DNA of 64,000 nucleotides from the NCBI GenBank assembly GCA_951828585.1, contig OX639991.1:1644576-1708575 (forward strand). The letters are read 5' to 3'. This DNA comes from Longimicrobiales bacterium. Lineage in GTDB: Bacteria > Gemmatimonadota > Gemmatimonadetes > Longimicrobiales > Gaopeijiaceae. Below the pieces are notes generated by a model that was not told the origin of the DNA, searched no databases, and worked only from the letters and a program-made list of their open reading frames with translations. Of this stretch, positions 9,362-17,941 are shown one piece after another. Position 1 is the stretch's first letter; the number at the start of each line of letters is the position of its first letter. A program made the translations under genes and the position numbers.

Positions 9362-10222
9362 CTAGAGGGAGGCGCTGGCAGGAGGTTCGGAAACATTCGT
9401 CTCGCGCCTGTCGGGCGAGGCGAAGGCGACAATGGAAGGGCGGGCGCGCATGGTGTCCGCCGCGATTGTGCCCCGTTGGGCCTCGCGCGCCAGCCAGGTC
9501 TCGAGGAGCCACTCCCATCCCAGTCTCTCTCTCGCCTCCAATGGCCGAATGCCGAGTAGCCGACTCATCTGGTTGCTGAGGGAGAATCCGTCGGGATAGC
9601 CGAGTGACGACGCGACCTTGAACAAACTGGAATCCGAGTTCTGGAGCTTGATCGTCGCCCGCAGGATCCTCGATACCTGCAGCCAATGGGACGGTACCGG
9701 CAGACCCTGGTTCAGCAGGCGGCGCCCCAATGCGCGCCTCGACATGTACAGGTTCTTCGCCAGGGCGGTGATGGTCCGCACCCTGTCGCTCAGCTCGACG
9801 GTCCGCCGGATGATGTTCCGCGTGACGGGATCCAGCCGTATGCCCCTCCACTCCAGGTATTCGGTAACACCGGACGCGAGCGATGTCGGGGGCCTGCGAA
9901 TCAGGCTGGCGATCTCACCGGGACTTGGCACCCTGTGATAGGGGATGACCGCCTGGGGGCGTGTCTGCTCGATCACCCGCAGGATCCTCAGAACGGATAG
10001 CTCGTCGTTCCCGCTCGGCAGGATGATGACGAGTGGGATGCCAGCGAGACGCTCTGCGGCGACCCGGTGCCCGTCGCGCCATCCTTCACAGCCGAGATTC
10101 CACAGCATTGCCCAGCCGCCCTCCTGCGGCAGCACGGGATCAGCGCGATCAACCGCCTGCAGATGACGATATGGCGGGCCGAACAGAAATACAGCTTCGC
10201 GGCGGCTGTCAGTGACCTCCAT
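9362..10222 (-). CDS. AraC-family transcriptional regulator
   Basis: 286 aa; the start has AAGGAG about 9 nt upstream. The C-terminal ~110 residues form the double helix-turn-helix of AraC/XylS regulators (conserved Ala-Lys-Asn-Leu-Tyr-Met-Ser-Arg-Arg-Ala-Leu-Gly-Arg-Arg and the second-helix Gly-Tyr-Pro-Asp-Gly-Phe-Ser-Leu-Ser). The N-terminal 150 residues are not a cupin I can recognise; they look like a receiver- or NTPase-like alpha/beta fold without clear active residues. It lies 19 nt upstream of the giant regulator on the same strand, so the two are probably co-transcribed. Confidence 0.75.
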   Translation of the reverse strand: MEVTDSRREAVFLFGPPYRHLQAVDRADPVLPQEGGWAMLWNLGCEGWRDGHRVAAERLAGIPLVIILPSGNDELSVLRILRVIEQTRPQAVIPYHRVPSPGEIASLIRRPPTSLASGVTEYLEWRGIRLDPVTRNIIRRTVELSDRVRTITALAKNLYMSRRALGRRLLNQGLPVPSHWLQVSRILRATIKLQNSDSSLFKVASSLGYPDGFSLSNQMSRLLGIRPLEARERLGWEWLLETWLAREAQRGTIAADTMRARPSIVAFASPDRRETNVSEPPASASL

Positions 10223-10409
10223 CGATGATAGCTCCTTGGCTCTTGGCGGCTTGTGGGACCGTCAGCCTAAGTAGCTGCCATCATCAACCGATCAACGCCG
10301 CCCCAACCCCTCCACCCATTTCGCGCACGGAACCGCACCGGGCCCCTCCCGGCCAGCCCCGCCCCCCGACCCCGCCCCGCACCCCTGTTGCGCCCTCACC
10401 ACTCCGGAA

Positions 10410-12116
10410 ATGATCTTTCCAGCGGGATCGTACCGTCACCATACGCCCCCCACCCCGCGCTGTCCACCCCGACCATTCCGGAAAGCAACAACTCCCTTGC
10501 CCGACATCGCCACCACCACCCCCGCCGGCCCCGACCCCACCCTCGCCTCCGCGCTCCGCACACTCGGCGGCCGCGCCACCCTGGGAGACGTCGTCTCGGC
10601 GACCGGCCTACCCGACCACGAGGCCGAGACCGCCCTCAAGTCCCTCCTCGAGACCCACCGCGGCCACCTCGAGGTCTCCGACTCGGGCGACCTCCTCTAC
10701 CGGTTCGACCGCAAGCTGATCGCGCGCGACCGGGTGCCTTTCGGGGTCCGCTTCCGCAAGGCGGCCTGGTCCGCCTTCAAGACCGGGTTCAAGGTCATGA
10801 CCGCGGTCATCCTGGTCGTCTACGTCGTGATCTTCGTCATGCTCATCATCGCGCTCATGTTCGCCAACAAGGACGACCGGGGCGGCGGCTTCGGGGGGCG
10901 CCGGAGCGGAGGCTTCGGAATCGGGGACTTCCTGATTCTCCACTGGCTCATGGGGGGGCGCGGCTGGAACCGGCGCGGCCTCTACTACGGCGACCGCCAC
11001 GCCAGGCGCCTGCCCAAGGAGGCGCAGCCGCCCTTCTACAAGAAGGTCTTCGCCTTCATCTTCGGCCCCGAGGAGCCGCGGCCCACGCAGGTGCAGAAGG
11101 ACCGGAGCCTGCTCCGGCTCATCCGGGCGCGCAAGGGCGTGATCACCTCGGCCGAGCTGGTGGAGCACACGGGGCTGTCGCTGTCCGACGCGAACGAGGA
11201 GATGGGCCGGCTGACGGGCGCCTACGGGGGCGACCCCCGCGTCTCCGACCGGGGCGAGGTGGTCTACGCCTTCCCCGGACTCCTGAAAAGCGCCCACGGC
11301 CGCGTGCGCGCGAAGGAGCCCAACCCGGCGTGGATGCGCCTGGAGTATCCGAAGATGCTGACCGGCAACGCCACGAAGTCGAACGTGGGCATCGGCGCGC
11401 TCAACGGGTTCAACCTGGTGGCGTCGTTCGTGCTGGGGCTGGGTCCCGCGCTGGGGACCGCGGCCGTGGAGGCGGTGCCGGTGGGTCCGCTGTGGTTCTG
11501 GGGCCTGGGCGTGGTGCCGGCCACCTTCAGCACCATGTTCTTCGGCATTCCGTTGCTGCGCTCACTGGCGCTGAAGGGGGAGAACAGGGGGCGCCGCCGG
11601 CGCAACGTCCGGCGCCTGCTGATCGGCCTCGTCTACGGGCGGAGCATCTCCGCGGTGCGCTGGATTACGGTGGGCGAAGCGATCGGGCACGTGCAGAAGC
11701 GGATGAAGGACTGGGAGGTGAGCCCCAAGGTCGTGCTGCGCGAGCTGGAAAAGCTGGCCGCCGAGTTCGACGCGGCGGTCGAGGCGGACGACGACGGGTT
11801 CCGCTACCGCTTCGCCGCCGTGCGCGAGAGCTTCGTCGAGGCCGAACTGATGCGCCGCCGGCTCAAGCTGCAGGACCAGAAGCTGGGCCGGATCGTCTAC
11901 GCCACCTCCGATACGGGCACCGAGGCGTCACGGCGGGATCAGGAGGCCTTCGACAAGGAGTTGGCCCGCGCCGAGGTCGACGTGTCGCGCTACCTGCCCT
12001 CGCCCGGCCGGGTGGGCTACGAGGAGGACTTCGAGGTGGTCATGGAGGAGGCGCCTGTCCGGAAGGCTCGCCGCCGGCAGCGGCCTGCTCGTCGATCAAC
12101 TCCTCCATGGCACTGA
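10410..12116 (+). CDS. Membrane protein with winged-helix-like repeats, unknown function
   Basis: Up to 568 aa. The in-frame TTG at 10497 (Leu-Pro-Asp-Ile) may be the real start because the preceding residues are Pro/Thr-rich and poorly ordered. A DNA-binding-like helical unit (about 45-95) is followed by a transmembrane helix near 132-152, a Gly/Arg-rich loop, a second winged-helix-like unit (about 235-290), a hydrophobic hairpin near 345-395, and a third helical unit near 430-480. Three similar 'start-high, small HTH' units around membrane segments suggest a membrane-bound regulatory or scaffolding role. I do not recognise the family. The 3' end overlaps the convergent DsbA-like gene by 77 nt. 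Confidence 0.65.
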   Translation: MIFPAGSYRHHTPPTPRCPPRPFRKATTPLPDIATTTPAGPDPTLASALRTLGGRATLGDVVSATGLPDHEAETALKSLLETHRGHLEVSDSGDLLYRFDRKLIARDRVPFGVRFRKAAWSAFKTGFKVMTAVILVVYVVIFVMLIIALMFANKDDRGGGFGGRRSGGFGIGDFLILHWLMGGRGWNRRGLYYGDRHARRLPKEAQPPFYKKVFAFIFGPEEPRPTQVQKDRSLLRLIRARKGVITSAELVEHTGLSLSDANEEMGRLTGAYGGDPRVSDRGEVVYAFPGLLKSAHGRVRAKEPNPAWMRLEYPKMLTGNATKSNVGIGALNGFNLVASFVLGLGPALGTAAVEAVPVGPLWFWGLGVVPATFSTMFFGIPLLRSLALKGENRGRRRRNVRRLLIGLVYGRSISAVRWITVGEAIGHVQKRMKDWEVSPKVVLRELEKLAAEFDAAVEADDDGFRYRFAAVRESFVEAELMRRRLKLQDQKLGRIVYATSDTGTEASRRDQEAFDKELARAEVDVSRYLPSPGRVGYEEDFEVVMEEAPVRKARRRQRPARRSTPPWH

Positions 12117-12801
12117 AGAACTCGACCCACCATTCCAGCGGCTGAGCGCCCATCACGGGGACCGTGTTGGCCACGAACGCCGGCGTGCCGCGCACCCCCA
12201 GGTTGCGCCCCGTCACGACTCCGCTCCGCACGCGGTTCTCCGGCCGCTCCTCCTCGATGCAGGCGTTGAGCTCGTCGACATCGACCCCCGCTTCGCGCGC
12301 CAGCTCCTCGTAGACGGGGAAGGGGTCGCCCTGGTTCTTCCAGTCCGCCTGCCGCTCGTAGAGCAGGTCGTTGACCGGCGCGAAGAGCCCCTGCTCGCCC
12401 GCGCACTCGGCCACGAACGCCGCCGACAGGCCGTTCTGGAACATCCCGCTCACGTAGGTGATGTACTTCCAGTGCACCTTGCCGGTCTCGATGTAGTCCT
12501 TGAGGAGCGTGGGGAAGGTCTCGGTGTGGAAGCGCCGGCAGTAGCCGCAACCGTAGTCGCTGAACTCAATCACCTTGATCCGCGCGCTATCGGAACCGAA
12601 ATCGAAGCCGAGTTCCTCGAGCGGGACCTCCTGGGCCGCGGGCCGGAAGGCGACGCCCCCTTCGGACAGCATGGCGGCCGTGACGGACTGGCCGGGGTCG
12701 TCGGCCGAGGCGTCGGCGCCCGCGTCCGCGTCGTCGTTCCCTCCGCCGCATCCGGGCACGACGAGGGCGAGGGCGAGGGCGAAGGCGCGAATGTCCGGCA
12801 T
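12040..12801 (-). CDS. DsbA-like thioredoxin-fold lipoprotein
   Basis: 253 aa from the ATG at 12801. The signal sequence ends in Val-Pro-Gly-Cys, then an Asp/Ala-rich linker. The thioredoxin fold starts near residue 75 with the redox motif CGYC (Cys85, Cys88) and has the cis-Pro loop Arg-Gly-Thr-Pro-Ala-Phe. Families of this type oxidise or isomerise disulfides of secreted proteins or support cytochrome assembly. It is probably a periplasm-facing lipoprotein. The start is about 90 nt downstream of the ATGTCATGT-type element. Confidence 0.8.
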   Translation of the reverse strand: MPDIRAFALALALVVPGCGGGNDDADAGADASADDPGQSVTAAMLSEGGVAFRPAAQEVPLEELGFDFGSDSARIKVIEFSDYGCGYCRRFHTETFPTLLKDYIETGKVHWKYITYVSGMFQNGLSAAFVAECAGEQGLFAPVNDLLYERQADWKNQGDPFPVYEELAREAGVDVDELNACIEEERPENRVRSGVVTGRNLGVRGTPAFVANTVPVMGAQPLEWWVEFFSAMEELIDEQAAAGGEPSGQAPPP

Positions 12802-12886
12802 CCCGAGGAACCTGTCCCGGTTGCACTCGGCCGGCGATGCATCCGAGCGGACCGGCTGGGCTTTCTGGATTCCAAATGGAAAGTCT

Positions 12887-12917
12887 GATTTACAACATGT
12901 CATGTGTACTGTACTTT
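12887..12917. promoter_or_regulatory. Second copy of the TTTAC-ATGTCATGT element
   Basis: TTTACAACATGTCATGTGTA followed by CTGTACTTTC, matching 24 of 30 bases of the element at 3308-3337. It contains the odd palindrome ACATG-T-CATGT. The nearest gene start is the DsbA-like lipoprotein on the minus strand (12801). The element therefore faces opposite to its gene compared with the ABC-transporter copy, which fits a palindromic operator better than a promoter read in one direction. Confidence 0.45.
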
Positions 12918-12987
12918 CTGTTATCGGTCGGGTGGTTGGCCGCGCGGGGTTGTCGCGGATCGCCGTGGACCGCTCATCATCGTTTGA

Positions 12988-13473
12988 TCATCGTCGCCTC
13001 AACAGCCCTCCCAGGACCAGCCCCACCACCAGCCCGGTGAGCGCCGAGGCGACCAGCAGCTTCTCCAGATTGCGGGGTGGCGGCTCGGTCAACGCCTCCG
13101 TTTGCGGGTCGGTGCGGGAGTGAGGAAGGCCAGGGCCGGCGGCCGCCAACTCGAGCGCCGAGGTGGAGTCCTGTTCCTCCAGGTAGTTGCGGACGTGCTC
13201 TTCCTCGTCCTCGAGGCCGCAGGTGGTGCAGGACACGAAGCCGCGTTCGCGGGCCGTCCGGTTCGAATACGCCATCTCACCCCCGCCGCACGGACAGCGG
13301 AGGTCGGCGGCCATGGGGGTGATGATCTCGTAGAGGGCGCCCTTGGAGAGGTCCAGTTCCCGGGTGAGCTGGTTGACGCTGGCGCCGGAACGCCAGTAGA
13401 GGTCGTTGGCCCGTTCGACCACTTCATCGGGGACGGGGTTTTGCGATGCGGCGGACTGCTTCAAGGAGATCAT
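12988..13473 (-). CDS. Zinc-ribbon, helix-turn-helix protein with C-terminal membrane anchor
   Basis: 161 aa, not assigned to a family. Residues 15-50 look like a sigma-4/transposase-type helix-turn-helix (Val-Asn-Gln-Leu-Thr-Arg-Glu-Leu-Asp-Leu-Ser-Lys). A zinc ribbon follows, with Cys-Pro-Cys near 60 and Cys-Thr-Thr-Cys near 82. A Pro/Thr-rich linker leads to a single hydrophobic helix near the end (Leu-Thr-Gly-Leu-Val-Val-Gly-Leu-Val-Leu) and a basic tail. This arrangement suggests a membrane-tethered DNA- or RNA-binding regulator, but no target is evident. Confidence 0.7.
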   Translation of the reverse strand: MISLKQSAASQNPVPDEVVERANDLYWRSGASVNQLTRELDLSKGALYEIITPMAADLRCPCGGGEMAYSNRTARERGFVSCTTCGLEDEEEHVRNYLEEQDSTSALELAAAGPGLPHSRTDPQTEALTEPPPRNLEKLLVASALTGLVVGLVLGGLLRRR

Positions 13474-13606
13474 GTCTTTCGTCCCGGAGGTGCGGAATCG
13501 TCGAGCGCGCTACCCTGAAACATACGCTGCACGATACGATGTATGTACGGGCGGCGCGCATCGGAGCGCGTCGTTCCCCGTGGCGAACGCGAACCGGAAG
13601 GTGGAC

Positions 13607-13864
13607 ATGCGCACCAGGGACGACGTCATCGAAAGCCTCGAGGGGGTGTACCGCGAGGCGTTCGAGAAGGCGGACAGGGCCAGCGACCGGGCACGCATGG
13701 ACGCGCTGGATTTCGGCTTTCAGCGGGACCAGGTCATGCTGGAAGCCCTGCTCGATGTCCGTGACCTGCTCTCCGAGATCCGCAGCGACGGCGCGCCCCC
13801 GGAAGCGAGCCTCCTGGACAAGGCCCGCGCGATCCGGAAGTTCACGCGGCTGGGCGCACGATGA
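13607..13864 (+). CDS. Small helical protein upstream of cobalamin adenosyltransferase
   Basis: 85 aa, not recognised. The ATG at 13607 has GAAGGTGG just upstream. The protein is highly charged and probably all-helical, without Cys or membrane segments. Its stop overlaps the start of the adenosyltransferase gene (ATGA), indicating translational coupling and a shared function or dosage with that enzyme. Confidence 0.65.
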   Translation: MRTRDDVIESLEGVYREAFEKADRASDRARMDALDFGFQRDQVMLEALLDVRDLLSEIRSDGAPPEASLLDKARAIRKFTRLGAR

Positions 13865-14418
13865 AGATCTACACCCGGCGCGGCGACACCGGCGAAACCG
13901 CCCTGTTCGGGGGCGGACGCACAAGCAAGGACGACATCCGCGTGGAGGCGTACGGGACCTGCGACGAGCTGAACGCGGCAATCGGAAACGCCTCCGTTCA
14001 CGTAACCCGCGCCGCCACCCGGGACCGGCTGGCGCTCCTCCAGTCGGACCTCTTCGCGATCGGCGCGCACCTGGCCACGCCGCCCCCGCGGGCAGGCCGC
14101 AAGGCCCCGGCGCTTCCCGAACTGCCGGCCGGTCGCGCCGCCGAAATGGAATCCTGGATCGACGAGGCCATGGAGGCCGCGCCCCCGCTCAGGAACTTCA
14201 TCCTGCCCGCGGGAACCACCGGCGCGAGTGGCCTCCACCTAGCGCGTGCGGTGTGTCGGCGTGCCGAGCGGCGCGTGGTCACGCTGGCGGTGGCGGAACC
14301 GGTCGATCCCCTGATCATACGCCACCTTAACCGGCTCTCGGACTACCTCTTCGCGGCGGCCCGCCTCGAGAACCTCGGCGAAGGCCACCAGGACCGCGAA
14401 TGGAAGGGACGCCCATGA
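13861..14418 (+). CDS. ATP:cob(I)alamin adenosyltransferase, PduO type
   Basis: 185 aa, near full length for the PduO/MMAB family, which makes adenosylcobalamin from cob(I)alamin and ATP. The N-terminus has the diagnostic Tyr-Thr-Arg-Arg-Gly-Asp-Thr-Gly-Glu-Thr ATP-binding segment, then Gly-Thr-Cys-Asp-Glu-Leu-Asn-Ala. The C-terminal region carries Arg-Ala-Val-Cys-Arg-Arg-Ala-Glu-Arg-Arg and Leu-Asn-Arg-Leu-Ser-Asp-Tyr-Leu-Phe, typical of the active-site helices. It sits between a small helical protein and an alpha/beta hydrolase with 4-nt overlaps on both sides, so the three form an operon. Confidence 0.9.
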   Translation: MKIYTRRGDTGETALFGGGRTSKDDIRVEAYGTCDELNAAIGNASVHVTRAATRDRLALLQSDLFAIGAHLATPPPRAGRKAPALPELPAGRAAEMESWIDEAMEAAPPLRNFILPAGTTGASGLHLARAVCRRAERRVVTLAVAEPVDPLIIRHLNRLSDYLFAAARLENLGEGHQDREWKGRP

Positions 14419-15242
14419 GACGCGACCGCGTCGAGTCCACCCCCCCGCACGGCGACGTCATCCGCGCCGACATCCGGTCCCCCGCCCGGGGCGACCCCCG
14501 CACGGCCGTGCTCGTCGCGCACGGCTTCAAGGGCTTCAAGGACTGGGGTTTCTTCCCCCATCTCTGCGAAAGCCTGGCGCGGGACGGCCACCTGGTCGTC
14601 TCCTTCAACTTCTCGCTGAACGGCACGGGCCCCAATCTGGTGGACTTCACCGATCTGGAGGCGTTCGGCCGGAACACCCTGTCGCGCGAGTTGGAGGACC
14701 TGCGCTGGATGCTGGACCGCACCATGGCCGGCGAATGGAGCGGCGGCCGCGCCCCGGCGGCGACCGGCCTCCTGGGTCACAGCCGCGGAGGCGGCACCAG
14801 CGTCATCACGGCGGCGGAGCACAGCGGGGTGGCGGCGCTCGTCACCTGGGCCGCGGTGTCGACCTTTCAGCGCTGGGGGGAGGAGCAGGTGAAGGACTGG
14901 ACGACGTGCGGCGTGACCTTCATCCCTAATGCGAGGACCGGCCAGCAGATGCCCCTCTACCGCACCCTGTGGGACGATCTGCGGGCCAACGCGGACCGGC
15001 TGGACGTGACGGCGGCGGCGGCCATGGTGCGCGTGCCTTGGCTGATCGTTCACGGGGAAGAGGACGCGACGGTGGGCGTGGCCGAAGCCCGGCGGTTGCA
15101 CGGTGCGGGTCCGTCGTCGGCGCTCCGCGTGGTTGCCGGGTCAGGGCATACCTTCGAGGCCGTGCACCCGATGGAAGAGACGACACCCGGGCTCGAAGCC
15201 GCGATCGAGGCCGCCGCGCGCCACTTCCGCCGGTCGCTGTAG
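14415..15242 (+). CDS. Alpha/beta-hydrolase family protein
   Basis: 275 aa from the ATG at 14415, overlapping the previous stop and preceded by GGAAGGGA. Oxyanion loop His-Gly-Phe-Lys-Gly-Phe near residue 40, nucleophile elbow Gly-His-Ser-Arg-Gly-Gly (Ser near 123), acid Asp in Gly-Glu-Glu-Asp-Ala-Thr and catalytic His in Gly-Ser-Gly-His-Thr-Phe. This is the dienelactone-hydrolase/prolyl-oligopeptidase type of serine esterase; the substrate cannot be read from sequence. Probably cytosolic. Confidence 0.85.
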   Translation: MRRDRVESTPPHGDVIRADIRSPARGDPRTAVLVAHGFKGFKDWGFFPHLCESLARDGHLVVSFNFSLNGTGPNLVDFTDLEAFGRNTLSRELEDLRWMLDRTMAGEWSGGRAPAATGLLGHSRGGGTSVITAAEHSGVAALVTWAAVSTFQRWGEEQVKDWTTCGVTFIPNARTGQQMPLYRTLWDDLRANADRLDVTAAAAMVRVPWLIVHGEEDATVGVAEARRLHGAGPSSALRVVAGSGHTFEAVHPMEETTPGLEAAIEAAARHFRRSL

Positions 15243-15347
15243 AACAGGCGGCATCGAGGGGCAGGCGCCCGCTCGCAGGGTTGCGGCTTCAACCCCGTTC
15301 CGCAATCATTGGGGCGCCGAAAACCTGCGAATCACAGAGGTGATCTG

Positions 15348-15584
15348 TTGACCTACATCATTACTGAGCCGTGCATCGGAACCAAGGACGCCAGTTGCGT
15401 CGAGGTCTGTCCGGTTGACTGTATCTACGAGACCGGGGACCAGTACCTGATCCATCCTGACGAGTGTATCGACTGCGGCGCCTGCGAGCCGGAGTGTCCC
15501 GTGCAGGCGATCTTCCCGGACACGGATGTCCCTCCGGAGTGGAACGACTACATCGAGAAGAACATCTCCTACTTCGACGAATAG
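15348..15584 (+). CDS. 7Fe ferredoxin ([3Fe-4S][4Fe-4S])
   Basis: 78 aa from a TTG at 15348, chosen because GAGGTGAT lies 5-8 nt upstream and because ferredoxins of this family begin Thr-Tyr-Ile-Ile-Thr-Glu-Pro-Cys-Ile. The first cluster motif is Cys-x7-Cys-x3-Cys-Pro with a further Cys (Pro-Val-Asp-Cys), the second is Cys-Ile-Asp-Cys-Gly-Ala-Cys-x3-Cys-Pro. The spacing fits a seven-iron ferredoxin. It is a soluble low-potential electron carrier; the partner enzyme is not in the neighbourhood. Confidence 0.9.
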   Translation: MTYIITEPCIGTKDASCVEVCPVDCIYETGDQYLIHPDECIDCGACEPECPVQAIFPDTDVPPEWNDYIEKNISYFDE

Positions 15585-15658
15585 GCGGCGCGTGGGGTGT
15601 TCCGCGGTGACCGGCGCCGGCACCGGCCTTCTGCCGCGGCAGTGGATGAACAAAAGAC

Positions 15659-15699
15659 GACGAGGGGGGCGAATGCGCTGTCGCGTCGCCCCCCTCGTC
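15659..15699. terminator. Perfect 14-bp hairpin, probable bidirectional terminator
   Basis: Arms GACGAGGGGGGCGA (15659-15672) and its exact complement (15686-15699) around a 13-nt loop. On the minus strand the stem is followed by GTCTTTTG; the plus strand has no T run. It sits between the ferredoxin (plus) and a small minus-strand gene, so it can stop both. Confidence 0.6.
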
Positions 15700-15757
15700 T
15701 CGGGTCAGGCCCGGATACCCGCGGCGACGTGCACCGCGGGCCGGATCCCCGGGATGG

Positions 15758-15937
15758 CTAGATGCCCAGTTCTCTGAGCCTCTCCAGCCGGATGTTCGCG
15801 GGGACCTTCTCGCCCGGCGGCACACCGTCGTCCTTCGCCCCTAAAGGCTCGGGGCGATCGTTGCCATGCCGTAGCAGAGCCAGGCCGGCGGCCACCAGAG
15901 CGGCCGCGCCCAACAGGTTTACGGTTGACTTGCGAAT
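15758..15937 (-). CDS. Small single-pass membrane protein, apparent ATT start
   Basis: 59 codons. The frame has no ATG, GTG or early TTG, but a strong GGGAGGAG ribosome site lies 6 nt before an ATT codon (Ile-Arg-Lys-Ser-Thr-Val-Asn). A hydrophobic helix follows (Leu-Leu-Gly-Ala-Ala-Ala-Leu-Val-Ala-Ala-Gly), then a polar tail ending Leu-Arg-Glu-Leu-Gly-Ile. The coding-like composition, basic N-terminus and ribosome site argue for a real gene. ATT starts are rare (known for infC). Function unknown. Confidence 0.55.
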   Translation of the reverse strand: MRKSTVNLLGAAALVAAGLALLRHGNDRPEPLGAKDDGVPPGEKVPANIRLERLRELGI

Positions 15938-16160
15938 CGCTCTCCTCCCGCGCTGTGTGTGATCGGTCTCGGGTGAGTCCCATGACCTGTGTTACATATG
16001 ACAAGCAAGAACCGTGCCATCCTGTATCGTGCAGATAGGAAGGACCTTGCGGTGCCGGGATTCCTTTCTGTTTGCTACGTTTTTGGCTGCTCGACGTTCC
16101 CTTTCCGAAGACGCGTCGCGCGGCGCTTTCGTGTAGCGGTTTCCCGACCACGGGTGAAAA

Positions 16161-17354
16161 ATGGACCACACAGGTGACAGCGCTCCGGGACCGCCGCACG
16201 GCGCATCCCCGCCCCCGGACCCGGTGGCGATGGCGCGGAGGCTGGTGCAAACGGCGTCCGTAAACCCCGTGTTGGAGGAAGGCGGGACAGGAGAGGCGGA
16301 GATCGCCGCGCTGGTTGCGGGCTGGCTCGACGGGTGGGGCTACGCTACCCGGATGGCCCAGGTGGCGCCGGGCCGGTTCAACGTCGTGGGGCGGCGAGGA
16401 AGGGGGTTAGGTCCCGTACTGCTCCTCAACGGCCATCTGGACACGGTTGGGGTCGAAGGCATGTCCGATCCCTTCTCCGGGGCGGTGCGCGAGGGACGGC
16501 TCCACGGCCGGGGCGCCGCCGACATGAAGGGGGGCGTCGCCTGCATCCTGGCCGCCGCCGCCCGTCTGGCGGCCGAAGATGTACCCGGCGAGCTGATCGT
16601 GGCGCTCACCGCCGACGAGGAGCATGCCTCACTTGGCATGGAGGCGTTGGTCGCGTCCGGCATTCGGGCCGACGCGGCGGTGGTGTGCGAGCCGACGGGC
16701 CTGGCGGTGATGCCTGCCCACAAGGGTTTCCTGTGGATCGACGCAGAGGTGAAGGGGCGGGCGGCCCACGGGTCGAGGCCGGAGCTGGGCGTCGACGCGA
16801 TTGCTCACGCGGGACACCTGCTGGTCGCCTTCGAAGCCGAGGCGGCCCGGCTGGCCGACGACGCCGGCCACCCGCTCCTGGGGCCGGCCTCGGTCCACGC
16901 GGGGACGGTCTCCGGGGGGAGCGCGCCGTCGGTCTACCCGGATCGCTGCGAAGTGGTGTTCGAGCGGCGGACGCTGCCGGGAGAGACCGCGGACCAGGTC
17001 ATGCGCGAGGCCGAGAGCGTGTTGGCTCGGGCCCGCCAACGGTGTCCGGAGCTGGATGCCCGCCTGGAGCCGGGGCTCTACCGGGCGGCGACCGAGGTGC
17101 CTGTTGCGTCACCGGTGGTTCGGGGGCTCCTGGCTGCTTGTGAACGCGCGGGAGTGCCGGGCACGGTGGCGGGCATGTCTGCGTGGGTGGACGCCTGCTT
17201 CCTCAACCGGAACGGAATCCCCGCGGTCTGCTTCGGACCGGGGTCGATCGCCCAGGCGCACACCAACGGGGAATGGATCGCAATCTCCGAAGTCGAGACC
17301 GGCACGGAAGTCCTTGCCGATTTTGCCCGGTGCTTCCTGACCCGCCCGAAGTGA
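16161..17354 (+). CDS. M20-family metallopeptidase (ArgE/DapE type)
   Basis: 397 aa. Zinc ligands and catalytic residues are recognisable: His in Gly-His-Leu-Asp-Thr (about residue 95), Asp in Gly-Ala-Ala-Asp-Met-Lys-Gly-Gly, Glu-Glu in Ala-Asp-Glu-Glu-His, the acid in Cys-Glu-Pro-Thr, and a late His in Gln-Ala-His-Thr-Asn-Gly-Glu. The dimerisation lid lies between. The family includes acetylornithine deacetylase, succinyl-diaminopimelate desuccinylase and N-acyl amino-acid hydrolases. The exact substrate is open. N-acyl amino acids would fit the D-amino-acid genes at 29-33 kb, but these are not adjacent. Confidence 0.85.
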   Translation: MDHTGDSAPGPPHGASPPPDPVAMARRLVQTASVNPVLEEGGTGEAEIAALVAGWLDGWGYATRMAQVAPGRFNVVGRRGRGLGPVLLLNGHLDTVGVEGMSDPFSGAVREGRLHGRGAADMKGGVACILAAAARLAAEDVPGELIVALTADEEHASLGMEALVASGIRADAAVVCEPTGLAVMPAHKGFLWIDAEVKGRAAHGSRPELGVDAIAHAGHLLVAFEAEAARLADDAGHPLLGPASVHAGTVSGGSAPSVYPDRCEVVFERRTLPGETADQVMREAESVLARARQRCPELDARLEPGLYRAATEVPVASPVVRGLLAACERAGVPGTVAGMSAWVDACFLNRNGIPAVCFGPGSIAQAHTNGEWIAISEVETGTEVLADFARCFLTRPK

Positions 17355-17384
17355 CCCGGCGGGCCCCGGCTTTGGACGGCAGCG

Positions 17385-17780
17385 CTACCTGCGGCGGGTA
17401 GCTATCTCGATTGCCCCGGCCCCGTGGCCCGTTCCGTAGCGCGTCGTGGCATCCGACGCATTGATGTACTTCATGGACTCTACAGCGGTGACGACCATTC
17501 CGGAGAGCGCGTCCCCGGCGAACCCGATTCGGTTGCCGTCCTGGTACACGACGGGGTCTTGCTCGGATCCCCTTCTCTGCAGCCAGCGGGGCCGGAGGCG
17601 CTGGACAACTTCGAGACAGGTGAGGCTCGGATAGTTGGCGAGTTCCTCGGCGGTAATGAGGTTCGGGTCTACCCTCGTACCCCCTCCTGCACCGCCGCCG
17701 CTGGCGCAGCCGGCGGTCAGCGCGGTGAGGCCACAGGCGGCGACGAAGGTAAAGATGATCTGACGACGACTCGGGTGCAT
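17385..17780 (-). CDS. Small lipoprotein with TonB-plug-like C-terminus (paralogue 1)
   Basis: 131 aa from the ATG at 17780 (Met-His-Pro-Ser-Arg-Arg-Gln). Signal peptide with lipobox Leu-Thr-Ala-Gly-Cys. A conserved Asp-Pro-Asn-Leu-Ile-Thr-Ala-Glu-Glu-Leu follows, then a segment ending in a Tyr-Gly-x-Gly-His-x-x-Gly-Ala-Ile-Glu-Ile motif typical of the end of TonB-receptor plug domains. There is no barrel. Clearly paralogous to the protein at 17942-18328. It may form a complex with an outer-membrane receptor; function unknown. A TTGACA box at 17911-17916 (minus strand) lies upstream. Confidence 0.7.
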   Translation of the reverse strand: MHPSRRQIIFTFVAACGLTALTAGCASGGGAGGGTRVDPNLITAEELANYPSLTCLEVVQRLRPRWLQRRGSEQDPVVYQDGNRIGFAGDALSGMVVTAVESMKYINASDATTRYGTGHGAGAIEIATRRR

Positions 17781-17941
17781 ACCGTCTTCCTTGTTCTGGG
17801 GGGGCATCGCAGGCCCGCGTCAAGAACGCACGAGCCATGGTACCGCCTGCGTGAGGCGGCGTCCTCGCCGGTTCAGCGAGGTTTCAATATCGGTCGTGAC
17901 GCCCCCGTCCTGTCAAGCGCGGGGGTTGCCGGATCGGTACC

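Noticed and set aside
10388-12145. A 585-codon frame overlapping the 568-codon gene in another frame on the same strand
   Set aside because: It is Arg/Pro/His-rich without domains; typical shadow of a GC-rich gene. The overlapping frame has clear membrane helices and helical units.
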